From: a bacterium
GTDB lineage: Bacteria; Bacillota; Clostridia; Christensenellales; Aristaeellaceae
Direction of reading: 5' to 3'
Assembly (NCBI GenBank): GCA_029009515.1
Contig: JAQXJZ010000048.1
Span: forward strand, 1 to 33,838
Length of the DNA stretch: 33,838 nucleotides
This document shows positions 1 through 8,183 of this stretch, in pieces (position 1 is the first letter of the stretch; each line of letters begins with the position of its first letter). The position numbers were made by a program, and so were the translations under genes. The notes below the pieces were generated by a model. It saw only the letters and a list, made by a program, of their open reading frames with translations, ran no database searches and had not been told where the DNA came from.

Positions 1-3000
1 GCATCATCGAAAAGGAACGCCCGGACGGCCTGCTGGCCGGCCTTGGCGGACAGACCGGCCTGACCATCGCCATGCAGCTTTCCCGCGACGGCACGCTGGA
101 CGAATTCGGCGTGCGGCTGCTGGGCTCCGGCATTGACGCCATCGACACGGCCGAGGACCGCGAGCTTTTCCGCGACACCATGAAGGCCATCGGCCAGCCC
201 TGCGTGTCCTCCGGCATTGCCGAGGATCTGCCCACGGCCATGCAGATTGCCGACGAAATCGGCTACCCGGTCATCATCCGCCCTGCCTTCACGCTGGGCG
301 GCACGGGCGGCGGCATCGCCATCAGCCCGGAGGAAATGAAGCTGGCTGCGCAGCTGGGCCTGGACGCCTCGCCCATCACGCAGATTCTGGTGGAAAAGTG
401 CATCTCCGGCTGGAAGGAGATTGAGTTTGAAACCATGCGCGACAGCGCGGGCAACGCCATCGCTGTATGCTCCATGGAAAACGTCGACCCTGTTGGCGTG
501 CACACGGGCGATTCCATTGTGGTTGCGCCTGCGCTGACGCTGGCCGTGCCGGAATACCAGATGCTGCGCACCGCCGCGCTGGAGATGGTATCGGCGCTGG
601 GCATCATCGGCGGCTGCAACTGCCAGTTTGCCCTCAACCCCGACAGCTTTGAATACGCCGTCATCGAGGTCAATCCGCGCGTGTCGCGCTCCTCGGCGCT
701 CGCCTCCAAAGCCACGGGCTACCCCATTGCCAAAATCACCACCAAGCTGGCGCTGGGCTACACGCTGGACGAGATTGCCAACGACATCACAGGCCAGACC
801 TGCGCGTGCTTTGAACCCGCCGTGGACTACGTGGTGTGCAAGTTTCCCAAGTGGCCGTTTGAAAAGTTTGCCACCCTGAGCCGCACGCTGGGTACACAGA
901 TGAAGGCGACCGGCGAAGTCATGTCCATCGGTCAGAGCTTTGAAGAAGCCCTGATGAAGGCTGTGCGCGGTGCGGAAATCGGGCTGGATACGCTCAACGC
1001 GCCCGCGCTTTCCGATTTGCCCATCCGCGACCGCCTTGCGCAGGTCAACGACCGCCGCCTGTTCACCATTTTTGAAGCGCTGAAGAGCGGCGTGAGTGTG
1101 GAGGACATCCACGCGATCACGAAGCTCGACCCGTGGTTCTTAAGCCGCATCGCCAACCTCGCCGCCTTTGAAATGCATCTTTCCGCCGACGGCCTGTGCG
1201 ACGGCGACTACCTGAAGGCCAAAAAGCTGGGCTACACCGACGCCGCCATCCGCCGCCTCTCCGGCGCGCAGGAGCTGCCCGCGTTCCAGCTTTCCTACAA
1301 AATGGTGGATACCTGCGCCGCCGAATATCCGGCGCAGACCCCATATTTCTACTCCTGCTGCGGCGGCGCGTGCGAAAGCCGCACCTTCCCGCGCAGCGGC
1401 AAGCCGGTCATCATGGTGCTGGGCTCCGGCCCCATCCGCATCGGTCAGGGCATCGAGTTTGACTACAGCTCCGTACACTGCGTGTGGACGCTGCAGAAGA
1501 TCGGTTACGACGTGGTGATCGTCAACAACAACCCCGAGACCGTCTCCACCGACTACGACACTGCCGACCGCCTCTATTTCGAGCCGCTCAGCCCGGAGGA
1601 TGTGATGAACATCATCCGCATTGAGAAGCCCGTGGGCGTGGTGGCGGCCTTTGGCGGACAGACTGCCATCAAGCTGACCCAGTTCCTCGACAGCCACGGC
1701 ATCCGCATTCTGGGCACTTCCGCCGAGAGCATCGACGTGGCCGAGGATCGCGCGCGCTTTGACGAGCTGCTGGAGCAGTTCGCCATCCGCCGTCCCAAGG
1801 GCATGGGCGTGGGCAGCGTGGAAGAGGCGCTTTCCGCCGCTGAAACGCTGGGCTATCCGGTGCTGCTGCGCCCGTCCTACGTGATCGGCGGCCAGAACAT
1901 GACCATCTCCCGCACGCCGGAGCACACCCGCCGCTACATGGAAACCATCCTGTCCGGCGGCATCGACAATCCCGTGCTGGTGGACAAGTACATGCCCGGC
2001 ACCGAGCTGGAGGTGGACGCCATCTCCGACGGCGAAAGCGTGCTGATTCCCGGCGTGATGCAGCACATCGAGCGCGCCGGCATCCACAGCGGCGACTCCA
2101 TCTCCGTCTATCCGCCCTACAGTCTCAACGACAAGCAGCTGCAGAAGGTGTGCGACTGCACCGAAAAGCTGGCGCTGGCGCTCAACACCCGCGGCCTGGT
2201 CAACATTCAGTACCTCATCTACGAGGGCGAGCTGTATGTGATCGAGGTCAACCCGCGCGCTTCCCGCACCGTGCCCTACATCAGCAAGGTCACCGGCGTG
2301 CCCATGGTGGATCTGGCCTCGCAGGTCATGCTGGGTGCAAGGCTGAAGGATCTGGGCTATGGCACGGGGCTGTACCGTACGCCGCCGTATTATGCCATCA
2401 AGGTGCCCGTGTTCTCCTTTGAAAAGCTCTCCGACGCCAACTCCATCCTCGGCCCGGAAATGAAATCCACCGGCGAGGTGCTGGGCATTGGCAAGAGCAT
2501 GGAGGAGGCGCTGTTCAAGGGTCTGAGCGCGGCGGGCTTCTCTGTGCCTCCGGCCCACGCCAAGCATCGCCCCTCGGTGCTTTTGAGCGTGGAAGAGAAC
2601 GACTATCCCGAAATCATCTCTTTGGCCAAGCATTTCCATGATCTGGGCATGCATCTCTACGCCACCAGCGGCACGGCGGACGCCATCCGCCAGATGGGCG
2701 TGAGCGTGCACGCCGTGCGCAACGCCACCGAAAGCGACGAGATTGCACAGCTGATGGAGAGCGGACGGCTCAACTACATCGTCTACACCGGCGCGGTCAA
2801 GGACGCCACCGTGGGCGATTACATCCTGCTGCACCGCCGCGCCATGCAGCTGGGCATTCCCTGCCTCACGTCCGTGGATACGGCCAACGCGCTGGCAAGG
2901 ATGCTGGAAAGCCGCTTCCATGGCAGCAACACGGAGCTGGTGGACATCAACGCCATGCGCGCGTGGCGGCAGAAGATCCGCTTTGCCAAGATGCATTCCT

Positions 3001-3809
3001 GCGGCAACGACGCCATTTTCATTGAAAACTTTGACCACCGCATCACCTGCCCGGAATCCCTGTGCGTAAGTCTGTGCCGTCCGCACTACGGCATTGGCGG
3101 CGACAGCATTGTGCTGATTGAAACCTCCCGCATCGCCGACGCCAGGATCCGCGTGTTCAACCGCGACGGCAGCGAAGGCCGCATGGCTGGCAACAATATC
3201 CGCTGCGCGGCCAAGTATCTCTACGACAAGGGCTACATCCGCAGCGAAGTGATGACCATCGAAACCGGCAGCGGCATGCACAGCCTGCGCCTGTACCTTA
3301 CCAACGGCAAGGTTTCCTCCGTCTCTGTGGACATGGGCAAGCCCGATCTCAGCGCCGCGCACCTGCCCTCCACCGTGGATGCGGAGCAGATGATCGGCTA
3401 TCCGGTGGAGGTGGACGGCAAAACGTGGAACGCCACCTGTCTGAGCGTGGGCAACCCGCACTGCGTGGTGTTTGACAAGGCCATCGATGCGATGAACCTG
3501 CCTGTCATTGGCCCGAAGTTCGAGTACGCGCCCCTCTTCCCCGAACGCATCAACACGGAGTTTGTGCGCGTGGTCAACCGCACCAGCCTGCGTGTGCGCG
3601 TGTGGGAGCGCGGCAGCGGCGAAACCCTGGCCTGCGGCACGGGCGCCTGCGCAGCCGTTGTGGCTGCCGTAGAAAACGGCTACTGCCAGAAGGGCGCGGA
3701 GATCACCGTGCATCTGGACGGCGGCGACCTGCAGGTGCAGTACACCGACGAGGGCGTCACCCTCACCGGCAGCACCGTGCTGGTATACGAAGGCGAATTT
3801 GAATACTGA
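1..3809 (+). CDS. carB-dapF: Carbamoyl-phosphate synthase large subunit (CarB) fused in frame to diaminopimelate epimerase (DapF); 5' end lies outside the window
   Basis: Frame is open from base 3 (IIEKERPDGLLAGLGGQTGLTIA). CarB motifs: VLGSGPIRIGQGIEFDYSSVHCVWTL, VIEVNPRVSRSSALASKATGYPIAK, and MGS-type C-terminus (YIVYTGAVKDATVGDYILLHRRAMQLGIPCLTSVDTANAL). From about 2985: FAKMHSCGNDAIFIE, GRMAGNNIRCAAKY, SVGNPHCVVFDK, ETLACGTGACAAV, with both DapF catalytic cysteines. Confidence 0.95.
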   Translation, partial: IIEKERPDGLLAGLGGQTGLTIAMQLSRDGTLDEFGVRLLGSGIDAIDTAEDRELFRDTMKAIGQPCVSSGIAEDLPTAMQIADEIGYPVIIRPAFTLGGTGGGIAISPEEMKLAAQLGLDASPITQILVEKCISGWKEIEFETMRDSAGNAIAVCSMENVDPVGVHTGDSIVVAPALTLAVPEYQMLRTAALEMVSALGIIGGCNCQFALNPDSFEYAVIEVNPRVSRSSALASKATGYPIAKITTKLALGYTLDEIANDITGQTCACFEPAVDYVVCKFPKWPFEKFATLSRTLGTQMKATGEVMSIGQSFEEALMKAVRGAEIGLDTLNAPALSDLPIRDRLAQVNDRRLFTIFEALKSGVSVEDIHAITKLDPWFLSRIANLAAFEMHLSADGLCDGDYLKAKKLGYTDAAIRRLSGAQELPAFQLSYKMVDTCAAEYPAQTPYFYSCCGGACESRTFPRSGKPVIMVLGSGPIRIGQGIEFDYSSVHCVWTLQKIGYDVVIVNNNPETVSTDYDTADRLYFEPLSPEDVMNIIRIEKPVGVVAAFGGQTAIKLTQFLDSHGIRILGTSAESIDVAEDRARFDELLEQFAIRRPKGMGVGSVEEALSAAETLGYPVLLRPSYVIGGQNMTISRTPEHTRRYMETILSGGIDNPVLVDKYMPGTELEVDAISDGESVLIPGVMQHIERAGIHSGDSISVYPPYSLNDKQLQKVCDCTEKLALALNTRGLVNIQYLIYEGELYVIEVNPRASRTVPYISKVTGVPMVDLASQVMLGARLKDLGYGTGLYRTPPYYAIKVPVFSFEKLSDANSILGPEMKSTGEVLGIGKSMEEALFKGLSAAGFSVPPAHAKHRPSVLLSVEENDYPEIISLAKHFHDLGMHLYATSGTADAIRQMGVSVHAVRNATESDEIAQLMESGRLNYIVYTGAVKDATVGDYILLHRRAMQLGIPCLTSVDTANALARMLESRFHGSNTELVDINAMRAWRQKIRFAKMHSCGNDAIFIENFDHRITCPESLCVSLCRPHYGIGGDSIVLIETSRIADARIRVFNRDGSEGRMAGNNIRCAAKYLYDKGYIRSEVMTIETGSGMHSLRLYLTNGKVSSVSVDMGKPDLSAAHLPSTVDAEQMIGYPVEVDGKTWNATCLSVGNPHCVVFDKAIDAMNLPVIGPKFEYAPLFPERINTEFVRVVNRTSLRVRVWERGSGETLACGTGACAAVVAAVENGYCQKGAEITVHLDGGDLQVQYTDEGVTLTGSTVLVYEGEFEY

Positions 3810-3824
3810 TGCTCACCCATGCAA

Positions 3825-3877
3825 ACAACCCGTCGGCAACCGGCATGAACCGGTACCGACGGGCTGTTTTTCCTTTT
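3825..3877. terminator. Intrinsic terminator between the convergent carB-dapF and GH27 genes
   Basis: CCCGTCGG/CCGACGGG plus ACCGG/CCGGT stem followed by TTTTTCCTTTTT. Confidence 0.8.
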
Positions 3878-5109
3878 TAGTATTTCACCAGCCACACCGC
3901 CGCATCGTGCGCCGCCAGTCTGGCCTTGATCTTCTTCGTCTTCTTCCCGCTCCACAATTCCGCTGCCTGCGCAATGCCCGGCAGCCCCAGTTCCTCTGCG
4001 CTCAGTTCCAGCGTCTGCGCCTTGTCCGCAAGGTTGAACAGCGCCACATACAGGCCCTGGCCATCCACGCGCGGCGCAATCCATGCGCTGGCTTCATCCG
4101 TCGTGTACAGTGGGTGCGCGCAGTGCGATGCCTTTTCAATCTCCAACAGCGGCGCATTGGTGAGCAGTTTCAGCGAGAAATCATCAAACTTCGTCATCTC
4201 GCCGCCAATCATCAGGGGAGAGCGCATCATGCACCACAGCGTCATCATGGTGCGCAGCTCCGCATGCGTGAACTTCGTCCAGTACGAAGGATCGGTGTTC
4301 TGCCGCAGCGCGCCCACAGGCAGCATGTCCGCATCCGGCCAGTGACCGGGGCCGGCGTGGATGCACCATTTTTCAGCGCGCTCAAACATGCCCTTGAGCA
4401 GGCGCCAGTCATCCCAGAAATCATCGGTGATGCGCCACAGATTGGCGTATTTCTTCAAATGCTCCGCGCGCTCCACAGGCGCAGGGCCGGGAGAAAGGCT
4501 GAGCACAATGTCGCGTCCGCAGGTGCGGCAGGCCTGGCTGAGCAGCTCAATCTCGCGCTCGCAGTGCGGGTACTCGCGGGCGATGTCATCGCACTTCACA
4601 TAGTCCACGCCCCATTCGGCGTACAGGCGGAAGATGCTTTCATAATAGGCCAAAGCAGCCGGATGGCTGCTGCGCGCGCCGTACATGTCCGGGTTCCACA
4701 TGCAGATGGAATTGGGGTTGGCCGCATCCGCACAGGTGTATTCCGAACCGTGAATGGGAAGGCGGCGGTGCGCCGCCATGCGCGGAATGCCCCTCATGAT
4801 GTGGATGCCAAACTTGAGGCCAAGTCGGTGGATCTCATCCGCCAAAGCCCTGAAACCGGAGGGAAAGCGGTTGGGCGCAGGAACCATGCGTCCCCACTCA
4901 TCCATGCAGCACTCGGCAAAGGGGATGTAATCGTGCGTGTCGGCGGTGGGCTGATACCACTGGATATCCACCACCACATACTCCCAGCCATAAGGCTTGA
5001 GGTATTCGGCCATATATCGGGCGTTCTGAAGTGTAATCTCTTCGTTCACGGCGGTGCCGTAGCAGTCCCAGCTGTTCCAGCCCATGGGCGGATTCTTTGC
5101 GATAATCAT
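3877..5109 (-). CDS. GH27-family alpha-galactosidase
   Basis: N-terminal PPMGWNSWDCYGT, YVVVDIQWYQP, FGIHIMRGIP, VDYVKCDDIAREYPH, RITDDFWDDW: GH27/clan GH-D signature. Confidence 0.88.
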   Translation of the reverse strand: MIIAKNPPMGWNSWDCYGTAVNEEITLQNARYMAEYLKPYGWEYVVVDIQWYQPTADTHDYIPFAECCMDEWGRMVPAPNRFPSGFRALADEIHRLGLKFGIHIMRGIPRMAAHRRLPIHGSEYTCADAANPNSICMWNPDMYGARSSHPAALAYYESIFRLYAEWGVDYVKCDDIAREYPHCEREIELLSQACRTCGRDIVLSLSPGPAPVERAEHLKKYANLWRITDDFWDDWRLLKGMFERAEKWCIHAGPGHWPDADMLPVGALRQNTDPSYWTKFTHAELRTMMTLWCMMRSPLMIGGEMTKFDDFSLKLLTNAPLLEIEKASHCAHPLYTTDEASAWIAPRVDGQGLYVALFNLADKAQTLELSAEELGLPGIAQAAELWSGKKTKKIKARLAAHDAAVWLVKY

Positions 5110-5153
5110 GGTTGACGAGCCTCGCTTTCATCGGTTTTTTTGCAGCTGTATTC

Positions 5154-5182
5154 ATTATAATGCATGTGAGGATGGTTGGCAA
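5154..5182 (-). promoter_or_regulatory. Sigma70/A-type promoter for the GH27 gene (minus strand)
   Basis: Minus strand TTGCCA (5177-5182), 17-nt spacer, TATAAT (5154-5159). Confidence 0.65.
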
Positions 5183-5205
5183 GTTCCCATAAAATATGGT
5201 ATGAT
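5176..5205 (+). promoter_or_regulatory. Sigma70/A-type promoter for the CAP-domain gene
   Basis: TTGGCA (5176-5181), 18-nt spacer, TATGAT (5200-5205). Confidence 0.55.
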
Positions 5206-5238
5206 AACACCAATGAACCGCAAAGGGGGATACAGCCC

Positions 5239-6450
5239 ATGCTCCGCCGTATCAAATCTTTTTTCTGCCTCGTGATGATTCTGGTGATGTGCGTCTCCTT
5301 CCTGCCCGCTGCTCAGGCAGCCGCCGCCAAGACGCTCACCGTTTCCTTTCAGGTAACCACGTACCAGAACCGCGCCCGCAGCCTGCTCAAGGCCATCAAC
5401 GCCATCCGCAAGGAATACGATCTGCCGGAACTGGTGATGCTGGCTGATCTGGAAAAGGCCGCCATCCAGCGCGCCTCCGAGCTGTTTGTGCTTTTTGATC
5501 ACGTGCGCCCGGACCTGACGGACTACGATACCGCCGCCAATGGCTACAAGAGCCTGCAGAAGGTGCAGGCGGTCAGCGAATGCGTGGCTGCCGGTTCCTC
5601 CAAGGCGGAAGAAGTGATGGCCGAGTGGGAAGAAACCGCGATGGACGTGATCCTCGACGGCGATTTCACCCACGTGGGCATCGGCTGCGTGTATGTGAAG
5701 GGCAGCGCCAACGAGTATTACTGGGAGATGCTTTTGCACCAGCAGCCCGAGGGCATTACAGCGAAGAAGGCCGAAAGCACTGCCAAGGCCGGCACCACCA
5801 AGAACGTATCAGTGGAAATCGCCAAGGGCATGTACGAGCGTGCGGACAACAGCCACAAGCGCTTTGAGCTGCGCGTGGATGACATCAGCCTCAAGGCCAA
5901 GACCTCCGCTGTGCCCACCGTGTACCTCTACGACCGCTACGATGTGAAGATCGGCAAGTGCGAATTGGAGGATCTCACCTTCAAGAGCAGCAGCACCAGC
6001 ATCTTCACCGTGGGTCAGGATGGCACCATCAAGAAAAAGAAGAACGGCACCGGCACCCTAACCGTGAAATCCGCCGGTCTGGAGGACGCCACCTGCACCG
6101 TCACCATCGGCGATTCTTCCTCCGCTTCCACCTCTTCCTCCAGCAGCGCTTCCGTCACCGCCTCCACCATCGGCGACGCCGTGCCGGAACTGAAGGCCAA
6201 GGAGTACAGCAAGCACTGGAACCTGTCCGTGTACCTCAAGGGCGCGTCCGGCTATGTGCTGTACCGCTCCACCAGCAAGACCGGCAGCTACACCAAGGTG
6301 GATGAGCAAGACACCACCAAGACCTGCACCTTCAAGCTGGAAGAGGCCGACCTGAGCCGCACCTACTACTACAAGGTGCGCGCCTACAAAAACAGCAATG
6401 GCAAGCGAGTGTACAGCGAATATTCCTCTCCTGTGCGCGTGGCTCCGTAA
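5239..6450 (+). CDS. Secreted CAP/SCP-domain protein with Big-like and Fn3-like C-terminal regions
   Basis: Start at 5239 after AAAGGGGG. Signal peptide MLRRIKSFFCLVMILVMCVSFLPAAQA; CAP region LLKAINAIRKEYDLPELVM...HVGIGCVYV; Big-like TSIFTVGQDGTIKKKKNGTGTLTVKSA; Ser-rich linker; Fn3-like VLYRSTSKTGSYTKV...TYYYKVRAYKN. Confidence 0.8.
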   Translation: MLRRIKSFFCLVMILVMCVSFLPAAQAAAAKTLTVSFQVTTYQNRARSLLKAINAIRKEYDLPELVMLADLEKAAIQRASELFVLFDHVRPDLTDYDTAANGYKSLQKVQAVSECVAAGSSKAEEVMAEWEETAMDVILDGDFTHVGIGCVYVKGSANEYYWEMLLHQQPEGITAKKAESTAKAGTTKNVSVEIAKGMYERADNSHKRFELRVDDISLKAKTSAVPTVYLYDRYDVKIGKCELEDLTFKSSSTSIFTVGQDGTIKKKKNGTGTLTVKSAGLEDATCTVTIGDSSSASTSSSSSASVTASTIGDAVPELKAKEYSKHWNLSVYLKGASGYVLYRSTSKTGSYTKVDEQDTTKTCTFKLEEADLSRTYYYKVRAYKNSNGKRVYSEYSSPVRVAP

Positions 6451-6466
6451 GCACGCAGATGGATCA

Positions 6467-6501
6467 GCCGGGCGGTTTTGTGCCGTCCGGCTTTTCTTTT
6501 T
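6467..6501 (+). terminator. Intrinsic terminator
   Basis: GCCGGGCGG-TTTTGTG-CCGTCCGGC followed by TTTTCTTTTT. Confidence 0.85.
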
Positions 6502-6619
6502 GTGCATATGGCGAAAAAAATCCGCGAAAAGGTTTTCAAAAACCGGGTTATCAGGTATAATAGTTTAAAGTTGTGCACATTTTTTTGCACATGATTTTTT
6601 TACAAATGGAGGCTACCCA

Positions 6620-8125
6620 ATGTTTCGACGGATGCTCTGCCTTCTGTGCTGCGCGCTGATGCTGGTCATGCCCGCGCTCAGCATGGCTGAAGAAGGCGCC
6701 TTTACCATGGCTGGCTTTGACGGCGAGGACAGCACTCACAACTGGGAAACCAACCTCTTTTTTGAGCGCATGCAGGCGCGCACCGGCATCTCCTTCACCT
6801 TCCAGCAGTACAACAAGTCTGCTGAATGGAAAAAGGCCAAGGCTGCCATGTTTGCCGACGGCGCGGATATGCCCGATGTGCTGTTCAAGGCGGCCCTCAC
6901 CACCGATGAGCTCATCGCCCTCACCGACAGCGGCAAGCTGATCGACCTGGCGCCGCTGCTGCCCGAGCATGCCCCCAACCTGTGGGCGCTCCTTCAGCAG
7001 AACCCCGACTGGCTCAAGGCCATCACCCTGCCCAGCGGCAAGATTGGCGCGCTGCCCGGCATTCAGACCAGCGCGCCCCAGAACCCCATCTGGATCAACC
7101 GCAGCTGGCTGGAAAAGCTCAAGCTGGACATGCCCACCGACATGGAAAGCTTCAAGGCCGTGCTCACCGCCTTCCGCGATCGCGATCCCAACAGCAACGG
7201 CAAGCAGGATGAAGTGCCCATGATGTTCCTGGGTCCCTGGGAGCTCAAGTTCTTCTCCCATGCCTGGGGCGTGGTGGTCAACGACTACAACATCTATCTG
7301 GATGAAGCCGGCACGGTGCACTACTGGCCCGTGGAGGACAGCTTCATCGAGCTGGCGCGCACCATGCGCGATCTCTACGCCGAAGGCCTGCTGGATCCCA
7401 GCGGCTTTGTGACGGCGGATACCCTGCGCCGCGTGACCGACGCTGACGCCACCATCACCTACGGCGCCATGTTTGCCCCAACCCCTGTCAATCTGCTGCC
7501 CTATAATGCGGCCATGGAGTACTCCGTGATGGATCCCTTCGCCTATGAAGGCAAGCAGGTCTACCGCGATCTGTTCGGCTGCGTCACCCGCGGCACCTTT
7601 GCCATCACCTCCGCGTGCGAGGATCCCGCCGCCATGCTCCGCTGGGTGGACGTGCTCTACACCGAAGAAGGCGCCATCGAGGCCATGGTCGGCATCGAGG
7701 ACGAGCACTACGAGTTTGACGACGAAGGCATGTGGGACTGGGTTGGCGGCGTGGACAGCATGTCCATGGAGCTGCTCACCCAGCTGGCCGTCTATGACAC
7801 TGGCGAGATGCCCTGGTACTTCCCCAAGGATTTCTACGATCGTTTCGCCGACGAGGACGTGCGCCGCATCAACGCCGATATGGATCGTCTGAACGCGCTG
7901 GCGGTCAAGCCCTTCCCCACCTACACCCTCACTGCCGAGGAAAACGCCTATGTGATGGGCCTGCAGCAGGAGCTGGGTACCTACGTGGACGTTGCCCTGG
8001 CGCGCTTCGTGCTGGGCGAGGTGGACATCACCGATGAAGCCATTGCCGATTTCCACGCCGGTCTTGCCGAGCGCGGTATGGACGACATGGTTGCTTTCTG
8101 GCAGGAAGTAGCTCAGCGTCCCTGA
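6620..8125 (+). CDS. Extracellular solute-binding protein (LplA/sugar-type)
   Basis: Signal peptide, GGAGG RBS upstream, SBP-type motifs (FFERMQARTGISFTFQQY, DMPDVLF, GALPGIQTS, FRDRDPNSNGKQDEVPM). No permease genes adjacent. Confidence 0.85.
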   Translation: MFRRMLCLLCCALMLVMPALSMAEEGAFTMAGFDGEDSTHNWETNLFFERMQARTGISFTFQQYNKSAEWKKAKAAMFADGADMPDVLFKAALTTDELIALTDSGKLIDLAPLLPEHAPNLWALLQQNPDWLKAITLPSGKIGALPGIQTSAPQNPIWINRSWLEKLKLDMPTDMESFKAVLTAFRDRDPNSNGKQDEVPMMFLGPWELKFFSHAWGVVVNDYNIYLDEAGTVHYWPVEDSFIELARTMRDLYAEGLLDPSGFVTADTLRRVTDADATITYGAMFAPTPVNLLPYNAAMEYSVMDPFAYEGKQVYRDLFGCVTRGTFAITSACEDPAAMLRWVDVLYTEEGAIEAMVGIEDEHYEFDDEGMWDWVGGVDSMSMELLTQLAVYDTGEMPWYFPKDFYDRFADEDVRRINADMDRLNALAVKPFPTYTLTAEENAYVMGLQQELGTYVDVALARFVLGEVDITDEAIADFHAGLAERGMDDMVAFWQEVAQRP

Positions 8126-8183
8126 CAAACCGTTTCAATCCCGCCGCACGTGTGGCAAACCACGAAAGAAGGATGGGAAAGAT

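Noticed and set aside
1140-3713. 857-aa minus-strand ORF
   Set aside because: Antisense to carB-dapF; composition artefact, no recognisable motif.
2991-3809. Separate dapF gene starting at the internal ATG 2991
   Set aside because: Frame is continuous with CarB, no stop in between, and no Shine-Dalgarno precedes the ATG; fusion is the simpler reading.
3799-5115. 438-aa plus-strand ORF opposite the GH27 gene
   Set aside because: Overlaps the clearly conserved GH27 CDS and a terminator; Arg/His/Ala-rich translation typical of antisense frames.
5101-5160. cre site upstream of the GH27 gene (minus strand TGAAAGCGAGGCTC)
   Set aside because: Only the left half matches the cre consensus; right half fails.
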